DNA from: Cornus controversa
Taxonomy: Eukaryota; Streptophyta; Magnoliopsida; Cornales; Cornaceae
DNA length: 64,000 nucleotides
Reading direction: 5' to 3'
Assembly: GCA_026545225.1 (NCBI GenBank)
Contig: CM048849.1
Span: forward strand, 48,467,836-48,531,835
Shown here: positions 45,401-54,953 of the stretch, one piece after another
Layout: every line of letters starts with the position of its first letter
Position numbering within the stretch: position 1 is the stretch's first letter
Made by a program: the position numbers and the translations under genes
Notes under the pieces: generated by a model
Told to the model about the DNA's origin: nothing
The model's database searches: none
What the model saw: the letters and a program-made list of their open reading frames with translations, nothing else

Positions 45401-48168
45401 AAGGAATCCTTTCCCAAGAACAGGCCTAGAAGAACCATCAGCTAGAACAATGTGATGGTTAATCGGTTTTAAAGCAGAGAAAAGAGATGAGTTACCAGAC
45501 ATATGTGAGCTCGCTCCAGAATCAATGACCCAAGAAGGGGATTGAGCCACACATGTAATATTACCTGAATTGGCTAAGGTAGCAATAGATGGAAGAGCAT
45601 TGGAGGTGGATGAAAGAGCAGTTTGTAGTTTCTGAATCAACTTGCTAAGTTGAGTAGTGAGTGCATCCCGAGAACCAGAATCAGAAGCTACATGTCCACG
45701 AGTTGTACTAGATTGCAGTGGTTGTGAAATACTCTCAGTGACCTAATGCACATAATCTGGCTTCCCATATTTCATCCAACAATAAGGTTCAGTATGATTG
45801 GTACCACCACAATGATCACACTTCCTGTCACCACGTCCACTAGAACGACCACCACCACGAAAACTACCACGAAAGCCACGACTGCCACGACCACCACGAA
45901 AGCTACCACGAGAATTACCACGACCACCGCCGCTAGAGACTAAGGCAGACGACGCAGAAGGAGGCACAATGGAGTGTTGCCCTAAGGAAGACCTCAATAA
46001 GCGAGAATATGCATTAGCAGCAGTGGGCAATTTCTCGCTAGCAAGAATCTGATCTTTAAAGCCACGAAGATCAGAGTCCAAACCAGACAACAATGAAGCA
46101 ATCATAAACTCTTCCCAATGGCGCTTCTGTTGTTCTAAATCAGTGGTAAACGGACGATACTGCAATAATTGATCCCACAAATTCTTAAGCATGCTGTAAT
46201 ACTCGGACAAAGATTTCCCAGACTGCCTAGAAGCAAAAATCTTCTCATACAACTCATACACCCGAGAGACATTACTCTGTTGCGAAAAAGATTCGGCAAG
46301 AGACTCCTAAATCTTCTTAGAGGAATCGCAAAAAGCAACAGTAGAGGCAATATTGGATTCCATGCTGTGCCACAACCATCCCATAACAATGGAATCCTCA
46401 CAAATCCAATCCTCATGTTTCTTTGTGTCTGCAGGAATTTCTTCTGTTAAATACTTAATTTTCTTTCGCCCACGAAGGAAAACTTGCACAGCATGAGCCC
46501 AAGCAAGGTAATTAAGACCATTCAATTTTTCTGAGGTAATAGACCGAGGCATATCATCAGTCTTGACAGGTTGTGGTTGATTATCAGCCATGATTATATG
46601 TCAAATTCACTCAAAAAGAACAATGGAAATAAAGAAAACAAAGTTGAACCAAAAAAAAAAAAAAAATGAGTTAAAGGAGCATATAGGAATCAGATTTGAT
46701 CAAAGAGACAAGGGATCATCTAATTTGGTCATGCCCAAGTCCCCACAACCTCTGCAGCAGCCAGACCAGCCATGGAACAGCAGCATACGCAAGGAACAGA
46801 AGCTTCACGCTACAGCCGAGCCTTCAAATTGACCAAAAGCACTTCAAAAAACATTCAAGGAACCAACAACCACCACACGAGCCTTTGCTAGGGCTAGGCG
46901 ACACCCTCTGGAGGAATCCAAACCAACAAAATCCACCGGAAAGCCTTCAAATCACAGATCGCAAAAAACGAAACCCAAACTCTGAAAAAGTTTCGAAAAT
47001 TCAAAACTCCTATCAATCTGCTTCAAATCATGAAACAAACACCACCATAATTCTTGGAAAATTCAGGCGAACCAGATTGCATGGTTTTCGACCTGTAAAT
47101 GATGACGTCATCATGACGTCAGCACCTGTATGCTGACGTCACTCCTCTCTGATGTTGGCCAAGTGAATAGGAATGAATTCTAGGTCTTGATCCCGCTCTG
47201 ATACCAAGTTGAGATTGATCTAATTATGTATTAGGGTTTATGAGAGGAGAAGAAGAAGAAGAAAAGACGGAGAAGAAAAGTCTTTGTATATTATTGTTGT
47301 ATATCTCTCATACCTAAATACAAAACCTTTTATACTCTCTTCAATAATAAAGAAATATAACAAGAAGACAAAAACACCCTTAGTAACCCAAACTCTCTAA
47401 CAAAGCTCATGGTATATTGTCGTTAACCCACTGAAATTAATAATTCAACATGATAAAAATGCTTATTTATCACTTTATGTGGTTGTCTGTTGAATCTTAC
47501 TCAAAACCCAAGTCATTGGTAGGGAGTTGAAATAATGATTTTTGAAATAATAAACGATTTTTGACATCTGACCTTTTTTTTCTTAAACTAACATGATTCA
47601 GATAGTTTAACAATAGTGTTCAGCAAGTCTGCAGATTAAATGATCTAATATCTTCAGGCTCAATGGTTCTTGGGTTGCTCATTGTCCCAAGTTATTGCTA
47701 GTCTCCACTCAGCATGTGCTCTGTCCGCAAAGATAATGTAGCTAGAGAGAACAGCTTGGTGACTGCATTGGGCCAATTATCACCTTACCTAGCATCTTCC
47801 CCAATGCTAGTTAATGAGACAGATAGAAAAAATTGGAAAAAAAGAAAAGAAGTATTAGGTGCTGTTTTCTAGGAGCCTCTTAATTTGATTATAATTCCCT
47901 TACCTGCTATATTTGATGCACACTAAGCACCCAATAGACATGCATGTTTGACAGTAGGGATCCCAATTTTGAGATTTTCTTCACATCACAAGAAGATATA
48001 TGATATGAATGTAAGATTAATTGGTTCTATGGCCAATTATTGTTGTTGCAGATCATTAACAGCGACAACGTGCAAGAAACAGCAAGAGAAACAGATGGGT
48101 ACTTCATCAAGAGCGGGATTGTTACTGTAATTAAAGATGCTTTGATTCCCAGTGGAACGGTCATTTGA
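36475..48168 (+). CDS. APS1: Glucose-1-phosphate adenylyltransferase (AGPase) small subunit, chloroplastic
   Basis: Makes ADP-glucose from glucose-1-phosphate and ATP, the committed step of starch synthesis, as an alpha2beta2 enzyme in plastids. Nine exons: 36475-36801, 38437-38733, 40015-40284, 40431-40610, 41403-41506, 41610-41721, 42057-42155, 42359-42478 and 48052-48168. They total 541 aa, all in phase. Residues 1 to about 90 are a Ser/Asn/His-rich transit peptide. Mature start signature: SPKAVSD, then C102 in SQTCLEPD, the redox cysteine region of small subunits. Catalytic features: [11 protein letters not shown] (117-127), [10 protein letters not shown] with D235, EKPKG with K288 (glucose-1-P site) and the C-terminal activator-site lysine K531 (TVIKDALIP). 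[20 protein letters not shown] and TSIGMR identify the small rather than the large subunit. Intron 8 (5.57 kb) carries an antisense copia element. Confidence 0.96.
36802..38436 (+). other. Intron 1 of the AGPase gene
   Basis: Donor GTACGT and acceptor ATGCAG. Holds a CT microsatellite (36822-36842) right after the donor and a polypyrimidine run at about 37597-37615. Nothing else was recognised. Confidence 0.8.
38734..40014 (+). other. Intron 2 of the AGPase gene, with a SINE-like fragment
   Basis: Donor GTAATG, acceptor TTTTAG. At about 39170-39230 a strong B-box-like block (GTGGGTTCGAGACCCCACC) is followed by CTCACCACATAGAGCCG. This is a tRNA-derived SINE fragment rather than a tRNA gene, because no matching A box or acceptor stem precedes it. 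Confidence 0.6.
40611..41402 (+). other. Intron 4 of the AGPase gene
   Basis: Donor GTAAGC, acceptor TTCAG. AT-rich with no recognised element; two short opposing ORFs here have no domain. Confidence 0.8.
42974..43169 (-). repeat. 3' LTR of the copia element
   Basis: 196 bp. In element orientation it starts TGTTAGAGAG and ends ATCTCAACT, with a TATAAAAGG box at 43093-43101 (plus-strand complement). Confidence 0.95.
43177..44946 (-). pseudogene. copia reverse transcriptase and RNase H, 3' part of pol
   Basis: The open frame starts just after the deletion junction (about 44946; first Met at 44838) and runs to 43177. RT motifs: [36 protein letters not shown] and the catalytic YVDD (YVDDIIISG). 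RNase H motifs: [16 protein letters not shown] and [13 protein letters not shown]. The frame differs from that of gag-pro because of the deletion. There are no internal stops over about 590 codons. Confidence 0.9.
44960..45742 (-). pseudogene. copia protease and gag-preintegrase region, truncated
   Basis: Same frame as gag. The aspartic protease active site is [13 protein letters not shown]. It is followed by the HHCC-type preintegrase zinc region ([13 protein letters not shown]...[10 protein letters not shown]). The frame stops at VVHTDI plus TAG at the deletion junction (about 44960). The integrase catalytic core that should follow is absent. Confidence 0.85.
45743..46591 (-). pseudogene. 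copia gag, interrupted by one in-frame TAG
   Basis: A first part of 94 codons (46591-46307) has the copia gag N-terminus ([20 protein letters not shown]). It ends at a TAG at 46309-46307 and resumes in the same frame ([12 protein letters not shown]...). The second part contains an Arg/Gly-rich stretch and a CX2CX4HX4C zinc knuckle ([14 protein letters not shown]). It ends at another in-frame TAG (45745-45743) before the protease region. Confidence 0.85.
46592..47206 (-). promoter_or_regulatory. copia 5' leader with three TGACGTCA palindromes
   Basis: Untranslated leader between the 5' LTR and the gag ATG. Perfect 8-bp TGACGTCA (bZIP/CRE-type) sites lie at 47103-47110, 47114-47121 and 47134-47141, within 39 bp. 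An A15 tract lies at 46651-46666. Confidence 0.8.
47207..47402 (-). repeat. 5' LTR of the copia element
   Basis: 196 bp, with no difference from the 3' LTR that I could find. TATAAAAGG lies at 47326-47334. In element orientation the LTR is followed directly by the tRNA-Met primer-binding site. Confidence 0.95.
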
Positions 48169-48876
48169 GACTCGGATCATTATGTTCAGTTGAAACTGGG
48201 ATAATTGTGCAGAAATCTGTTTAAACGCTTCTTTCTTGATCTTCAAATAAGAAGGTAGGATATCAAATTTATTATGTTTTTACCATGGCTTTATAATATT
48301 AGAGGGCTTGTTATGATACTTGCAACTGGATTTCAAAAAAGCTGAGAGGACCATCTATGCCAGTCATGAGAGCATTTTCATGACAATCTCAAGAATCTTC
48401 TATGGAGCAAGAAGCAGCTGCAACACAATGCTTATAGTCATTTACACAACTCTGTTAGGGTGTTGATTCCTCTTGTCTACATTAATGGCTTAGGAATCCC
48501 ATCTTGGGCATCTGCACAGAAGTCCCTTTCTCCCCATAAGACCTCTGTGAGTTGATAGTCTGCAAGTCCCACCTACTGGAATTGGATGTAGTATGCTATA
48601 AGGGAGTGTCTGGGGCTAGTGTGTTTCCACATATAAGTTGGGGGCTTGGGATTCTGATTCCTAACTAAGCCTTTATCAGACAACACACACAGTCTAACGT
48701 GTTACAACACTAGATTGCGGTCCTAGGCTCCTAGCCTGTTTCCATATGTAAGCGGGGCTTGGATTTAGATTGTTGTAGCATTTCGCGGTGTTACGGTGTG
48801 TGGTTATCTAATAAATGTTTTGACAACAATTCTAGAAGAGAGTTTTGTTGGGAAAAGCCTTGTTCCCATGCTAAAG
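48169..48876 (+). other. 3' flank of the AGPase gene
   Basis: Probable 3' UTR and downstream sequence. Two related units (TGTTTCCACATATAAGTTGG at 48623 and TGTTTCCATATGTAAGCGG at 48738) are direct repeats. No gene was recognised. Confidence 0.5.
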
Positions 48877-49518
48877 TGCCGTTTGGGGTTTCTGTTAGAC
48901 TGGAAAAAATACTTGTCAGTAGAGCTGTCAAAAAATTGCTGTTGGTAAAAAAAATTTCTTAGGTGTTTGGTAATACATTGTACAAAGTACTTTCTATTTT
49001 AAATATGTTTGGTAACAATTTTTTTTAAAAAATATATATATTGCTAATTTTACAATAATGCCTTTTAATAAAATGTTATTATACTTGATGATAACTTCAT
49101 AAAAGAAAGGGTAATGCTACTCAGGCAGAATTCTTAGACAGAATTCGTAGGCAGAAACATTTACATTCATTAGATGTATGTGATAGGCCCCACCACATAC
49201 ACTCACTACATGTATTCAATGGATGTAAATATTTTTGCTTACGAATTCTGCCTGAGTAGCATTATCCTAAAAGAAATAGTGAAATTGTCTTTAAAAAAAA
49301 AAGATAAAATTGTTTAAGGAAAAATAGTTACCTAATATATAAAACTTCTAATTTAAACGCAGTTTTAAAAGTTATAAATCTTAACTTCATTCAAAAGTTC
49401 TACCAAACTAAAATTAATAACTATTAAAAGCGTTTCTGATGATTATCAAACACATCTAATCGCAAAATTTTAAAATAAAAGTACTTTTTAGCTGTTGAAA
49501 AACAATTCCAAACAGGCT
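48877..49518. mobile_element. hAT-like non-autonomous element, host of a nested MITE
   Basis: The left end TGCCGTTTGGGGTTT and the inverted right end AGCCTGTTTGGAATTG are imperfect TIRs of hAT type. CTAAAG flanks both ends (48871-48876 and 49519-49524); extended to 8 bp, 6 of 8 match. No transposase. The Mutator-type MITE at 49109-49267 is inserted inside. Confidence 0.6.
49109..49267. mobile_element. Mutator-type MITE (159 bp) with perfect 9-bp TSD
   Basis: TIRs start GGGTAATGCTACTCAGGCAG on the left and GGATAATGCTACTCAGGCAG on the right (inverted). They are 25 bp long with one mismatch. TAAAAGAAA lies on both sides (49100-49108 and 49268-49276). A 9-bp TSD is the hallmark of Mutator superfamily insertion. 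Confidence 0.9.
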
Positions 49519-49524
49519 CTAAAG

Positions 49525-52044
49525 ACAAATCTCAGTGATCCATTAGGCCATAGTTATGTTGATTCAACTCTTCAATTAGACAGATCTCATTGGAAATCCG
49601 AGGGAGCAATGGTCCCCCAAAATGACCTTTCTCTTCTGGTCGATAAGATTAATGACAAGCAAGGAATATACATTGTCCTTGATATGCAAAAGATATGGCA
49701 TGCTACCATTTGAGCAAAGCAAGAGATTGATGTCCAAAGAAGTTCTTTTTTAAATAAAAATAAAAATAAAACAAAAAACAAATCTCCAAGTTAACTGTAG
49801 TAACCGACAAACCATTGCTTCTCCTTGTCCTCTTGCCTTCGTAGGATTTCCCAGCCAGACAGTGATTCTAGGATTTTTCTTTTTTTAATATTGTTTTAAA
49901 TACTTCGTTTTCTTTCTTTTAGTTTCATTCACATTTACAATCTTGTGATGATTATTATTTCACATAGCTAACTTGTATAGTAACTATGAAAGACCAAAAT
50001 TTGTTTTTTTCTCTTTTGTTAAGAGAACGTAATTTTTGACCACAACCTCTCTTGTTAATATGTAAATACTACTTTTGATGTTAAATTACTATTACTATTA
50101 CTATTACTATTACAAAGAAAAACTATTTCGACTTATTTCCCAACCTGTGGAAGAAATTTTTATCCATTTGATGAATTGAATGAGATCCTGATCTCATCAA
50201 TTTCATAAAATGAATAAAAATCTCTTTGACTACACAACATGTAGGAGTGTAAATGAATCAAGTTAAGCTTGAGTCTGTTTTAACTGAACTCACTGGTTCG
50301 TAGACTCACCTTAGAATCGTGATGAGTTCGAAAAGTTAAGCCCGTGCCTGCCAAGCTGTTCAACTTCAACTCGTTAAATAACAAAAGTCGCCCGGGCTAG
50401 ATTTGAACTCATGTTCAAAATTATTTTGCCTTATATGAATTTGTACGAGTTTACACAAACTTATGTTCATGAGTTTACGTCCATGAACCTAAATAAATTT
50501 ATGTTTATGAACGCGTTCATAAGTTTTATACAAGTTTATGTTTACGAACATATACAAGTTTACAGAAATTTATGTACACGAGCTGAGTTCAATCCTGTTT
50601 AGAATCGGCTTGCTTTCTAAACCAACTTAAAAATTGAAGAGTTGAGCATAAGCCCCTAGAAATTATAAACCTAGGAACACGATTTTTTAAAATCGATTAG
50701 AATATAATTATTAAAAAAAAAAAAAAGGGGACAAATGTTATAGAATTAACTTTTATTTTCATGACAAGTATTAGTGGCTAGCATTAACAGTTTTGGGTAC
50801 GAAGAGTTGAGCATAAGCCTGCCACACACATTGGATAAGGAGCTTTATCTACTCGAGCTACTTGCGATCTTTTGAAAATAAATAACTTAATAGGCAATAG
50901 TTTCATTACTAAAAACAAATCCGACGAGACCGACAAAAATTCACCGTAGTTACGGAATAATCACTGACCGACACATTGCTGAAATGACCGACACACAACT
51001 GATAGTGACAAAAGACCGACACATAGCTGACAGTGATAGCGGCTCCTTCACAAAAAAAGCAAAAAAACAAACATCAAAACAACGCTGTAACTTGTAATGT
51101 TATAAGAGACCCAGACCCACCATATCATGCACGTGAATTCTTATTATTATATAGGAATATATATATATATATATATACACACATGATATATGTATAATAT
51201 TATGGCTAGCAAGAATGTTGGATGTTTCTGGATTCTGGACTGTAAAGTAGCAAATACTTGCTTTGTATTGTATAAATGTATTTATGGAGCTAATCAATAA
51301 TTAATAAAATCGGAGAAGTAGCACCCACCCACCCACCATGTGATTTAACAACCTAACCACAGCTGTTGAGAACAACAGCCTAGCTGTGGCAAAGCTGGGC
51401 CACAACTACGATCATGTGAATCTCTCCCTCTCAGTTAGTAAAAAGGTAAAAGTGGTGGTCTATGCCCAACAAACAAAGGCGCATTTTCCATTGATGGTGT
51501 CCTCTAAGTCAGTAAGCTGATGCTTTTGCGGGTCCGTGCTTTCTATCGTCACACTCTTTGCATCACATAAACTTCTTCACTTCTAATAATAAAAAGTCGT
51601 TCAAGTCTAGTAGAGACGTTTGGGTGGACAAATTTTTAGGTGAATCAGGACCATGTAATGCCGATAAAAAATTATGGAATCAAAAAATTAAGTAAAACTA
51701 AGATATCTGCTTGTATAACTTCTTTTGATTGGTTGAGATCACGTAATCTCAAATTATTTAATCATTTTTTCACCGTGTGAGTTTCTTACCGGACACTCAC
51801 TTGGGAGGCTATTTCTAGTATTCTACAAAGCGTACCTACCAATAGTAACTTAAGTATTTAATTTGATGAGTCTCGCATTGCATTCCCAACTGTCGGTGGG
51901 GGCAACCATTGCGAGACACAACTTTGAGTAGGTTGCTAGAGTTTCTGTCTATTTAATGAAAGTAAATATTGTCCATTTGAATAGCTTTCTTGGAAAGCTA
52001 TTGATACATTTAGACCAGTCGTTGTATAAATAGAAGGCTCACCA
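49525..52044. other. Intergenic region without a gene
   Basis: Contents are an ATTACT hexamer repeat (50085-50113), a GAACATG/GAGTTTA-rich repetitive stretch (50240-50640) related in inverse orientation to 35593-36085, several GACCGACACA units (50933-51035) and an AT microsatellite (51157-51177). No coding region was recognised. Confidence 0.6.
50085..50113. repeat. (ATTACT)n microsatellite
   Basis: About five ATTACT units in tandem. Confidence 0.9.
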
Positions 52045-52350
52045 ATAAATGAAGTGTAAATACCACTTATACCCTTATAATTTAGACAATATTTTGACTA
52101 GATCATCTCTAGTTTCAATAATTTAGACTACACCCCTTTAATTTTGGAATCATATATCAATTTGTCCCATCCGTTAGTGTAACATTAGCAGACAAACGGA
52201 ATCTGTTGATGTTAGCAGCTATAAAGTGTGTGAATGGTCCTTTCTGCCCTTCTAATGCATAAAATGACATATTTGACCTCATTAAGTCATGCACAATTAT
52301 AAAACTATCCTTATCAACCAACCACACTCTCTATTCCTATATATATATGA

Positions 52351-52523
52351 GCAATAATTTCTTATTCACCGATGAATAAGAAATTTTATATACACCAAGC
52401 ACAGTAACCATTGGATATGATCTAAGTGTAAAAAAAGTAATTTTTCAAAATCATTGCAATCATATTCTAAGGTTATCATACATGGTGTGAAAGAATTTCT
52501 TGTTCACCGGTGAGCAAAAGATC

Positions 52524-52528
<5 letters not shown>
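52351..52528 (-). mobile_element. Palindromic-end MITE, copy 1 (nested)
   Basis: The ends carry TTCTTATTCACCGATGAATA and TTCTTGTTCACCGGTGAGCA, each nearly self-complementary. The interior (ACCAAGCACAGTAACCATTG, GATATGATCTAAGTGTAAA) is the inverse of copies 2 and 3. TA runs border it on both sides, suggesting TA-directed insertion (Tc1/mariner-like). Confidence 0.7.

Positions 52529-52562
<34 letters not shown>
52529..52562. repeat. (TA)n microsatellite bordering MITE copy 1
   Basis: TA run of about 32 bp. CT-rich sequence follows to about 52685. Confidence 0.95.
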
Positions 52563-52565
<3 letters not shown>

Positions 52566-53534
52566 CTATCTCATCACTCTCTCTCTTATCACCCTCTCTC
52601 TCTCTTCTTTTCTTTTTCCCTTTCTCTCTCTCTTTACACCAGTCGTCCCCTCTCTCTCTTCTTTACTCTTTCATTCTCTCTCTTTACAGCTCACCCTCAC
52701 CGGCTACCTCTATTCTAATAATCACTCTCTCTACAATTCTTAATAATGGCGGACAGTGGAGTTTAGTGGTCGGGACAGCCATAGGCATGGAGCTCCAGTA
52801 TAGTGAAAGGTGATGGGGGACTGAACGGTGGCAGACCTGTTTGACAAGGAAGAAATGGGTCTTCGATAATGGTTCCCAGAGGTGTTGATGCATGGGTCGG
52901 CTTATAGAGAAGAAAGGGGGGACTACGAAGCCAAATTGGATTTTCAAAAATGTCAGCAATCTAGTTGCAGACTATGGTATACTTGATTTGGGATTTGAAG
53001 GTTACCCCAGTTATAGGCCATGGTGAGTCTATTCTGGCGATGGCGGTGGACCTCAGTGGAGGTTGTTTATGGGAGAAGGAACAACCATGGAGACTTTGGT
53101 GGTGAAGCTTCGGTTGTGCTTCAATGGGTTTTCGTTCCTGTATGGCTTTGCTAGAGGATGAAGATGGAGGAAACCCAAATTAGTGGTGTGCTGTGGACCG
53201 AGCTCGACAGTGAAGAGAGAGATGGAAAGAGAAGAAGAAGAAAAGAAAGAGAGAGGGGGCAATTCAGTCTTTTAACATTACTAATTTTATTAATTAAATA
53301 TATTAATCAGGAGTAAATTTATAAAATCACCAAAAACCGTTAGCAAGACTAACGGCCGTTAGTAACAAGGGGTGTAATCAAAATTATTGAAATTAGATAT
53401 CTAATCAGAATATTGCCTAAATTGAAATGGTGTAAGTTGCATTTACCCATAAATGAAAAAGAAAGGGGAAAAAACAAGATCCGTGCATGCTTATCAATTT
53501 CACAATCCACTCATGTGATTAAACCAACACAATA

Positions 53535-53565
<31 letters not shown>

Positions 53566-53569
<4 letters not shown>

Positions 53570-53738
53570 CTCTTATTCACTGGTGAGTAAGAAATTCTTT
53601 TACACCATGTATGGTAACCATTAAATATAATTGCAATAATTTTTGAAAGTTACTTTTTTTACACTTAGATCATATTCAATGGTTACTATACTTGGTGTGC
53701 AAAAATTCTTTTGCTCACGGTGAGTAAGAGATCATTAC
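53566..53738 (+). mobile_element. Palindromic-end MITE, copy 2
   Basis: The ends read CTCTTATTCACTGGTGAGTA and CTCACGGTGAGTAAGAGATC. The interior (ACACCATGTATGGTAACCAT, TACACTTAGATCATATTCAA) matches copy 1 inverted. A TA microsatellite (53537-53567) abuts the left end. Confidence 0.7.
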
Positions 53739-53749
53739 TCGTACAAAAA

Positions 53750-53914
53750 TGATTTCTTGCTCACTGGTAAGTAAGAAATTGTTTCACACCATGTATGATA
53801 ACTGATTGCAATGATTTTTAAAAATTACTTTTTTACACTTTAATCATATCTAACGGTTACTATGCTTGATGTGCAAATTTTTTTTTGCTTACATGTAAGT
53901 AAGAGATCATTACT
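53750..53914 (+). mobile_element. Palindromic-end MITE, copy 3
   Basis: Adjacent to copy 2 in the same orientation: TTTCTTGCTCACTGGTAAGT, ACACCATGTATGATAACTGA, ending CATGTAAGTAAGAGATCATT. It is more diverged and has an internal deletion of about 10 bp. Confidence 0.7.
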
Positions 53915-54953
53915 CTCTCTATATATATACATATATAAAATGATATGGTAACTCTTTCACATGCTGTTTTCACTAATATCTGTGAAACAATCCTCTCTTC
54001 TGTCTATATCAAATCAATTCAGTATTGTAAACTATTCATTTTCATTTTCATTTCTGATTTCCTACTTTTAAAAAACAAAACAAAAATAATTATTTTAACT
54101 AAGATGAGATTTAGAACCAATAACTAACCCAACACATGCCCATCTGTATACCACCTGAGACCAAGGAAACAAAAACGCAGTCTTCCCATAAGAATTAACA
54201 AACGAAAGTTTCTAAAATTGGAAATTTTTTGGCAGTTCAAATGCTAAGATTATGGACCAGACGAATACCAAATAATTATAATATATCAATTATTTCTCAC
54301 ATACAAAATCTCAAAGTACGTAGCAATGATTCTCTTGCAATGAATCAACAGTCCACATTGTGATTCATTTCTAGATTCAAAGATTTTTTTCATTATCAAT
54401 GTATGTCCTGCCTACGAGGGATTGTTCAGAGGGTTCTAGATTCAAAGATACAATTGGGGGAAAATGAAAAAAAAAAACAAAAAAAGAACTGCAAAACAAG
54501 AGGGAAAAAAAAAAATTATACTTCGTAGAATCTGCAATTACTGGTGCAAGGATACCGAAAGAGGAGCTGCAGCGACAAAGTGAATCTAAAAAAAAAATCA
54601 TATACATGACCTCGAGGAGATGACATACAGCTTAATGAATTATAGCCAAAAAAACTAGTTCCCAATCGTGTACATGTACATCTGCACTTCAGCGTATCTG
54701 TAACAGAGATCGCAACTGCCGATAATTAATATATAACACTAATCATGGCTTCAAAAATCTACAATGCTCTCAGAAAAAAAAACTACAAGACAATGTAAAG
54801 CGGAAAAATAACTAAAAAGCTTTTAATTTGACAAAAATTAAAAAGCAACAGAAAAAAAGAAAATATGGTGAAGAGTAGCACTGACCTGTAAAAATAAATG
54901 TCAAAATGGCACTGGTAGGATAATTATGCTCTATAGATTCCACGGGGGCCATT
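53915..54953. other. 3' flank of the GAUT gene
   Basis: AT-rich, no gene recognised. The last few hundred bases before 54954 should be the 3' UTR of the minus-strand GAUT gene. Confidence 0.5.

Larger units (their letters stand above)
42974..47402 (-). mobile_element. Young Ty1/copia LTR retrotransposon (4,429 bp), antisense in AGPase intron 8
   Basis: Two LTRs of 196 bp (42974-43169 and 47207-47402) appear identical base for base. A perfect 5-bp TSD, AAGCT, lies at 42969-42973 and 47403-47407. A primer-binding site complementary to initiator tRNA-Met (TGGTATCAGAGC on the minus strand, 47195-47206) abuts the 5' LTR. A polypurine tract (TTGAGGGGGAG, minus strand) abuts the 3' LTR at 43170-43180. 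Internal order is gag, protease, gag-preintegrase, RT, RNase H, which is copia order. The integrase core is missing and gag-pro contains in-frame TAG codons, so the copy cannot move on its own. Identical LTRs show recent insertion, probably with enzymes supplied in trans. Confidence 0.97.
52054..53448. mobile_element. Non-autonomous inverted-repeat (Mutator-type) element, 1,395 bp, perfect 9-bp TSD
   Basis: Terminal inverted repeats of about 100 bp are shared by the two ends. The left has GTGTAAATACCACTTATACC, TTTAGACAATATTTTGAC and TTTCAATAATTTAGACTACA. The right inverted has GGGTAAATGCAACTTACACC, TTTAGGCAATATTCTGAT and TTTCAATAATTTTGATTACA. ATAAATGAA flanks both ends (52045-52053 and 53449-53457). 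No transposase is present; minus-strand ORFs of 69-91 codons have no domain. A palindromic-end MITE (52351-52528) and a CT-rich tract lie inside. Confidence 0.8.
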
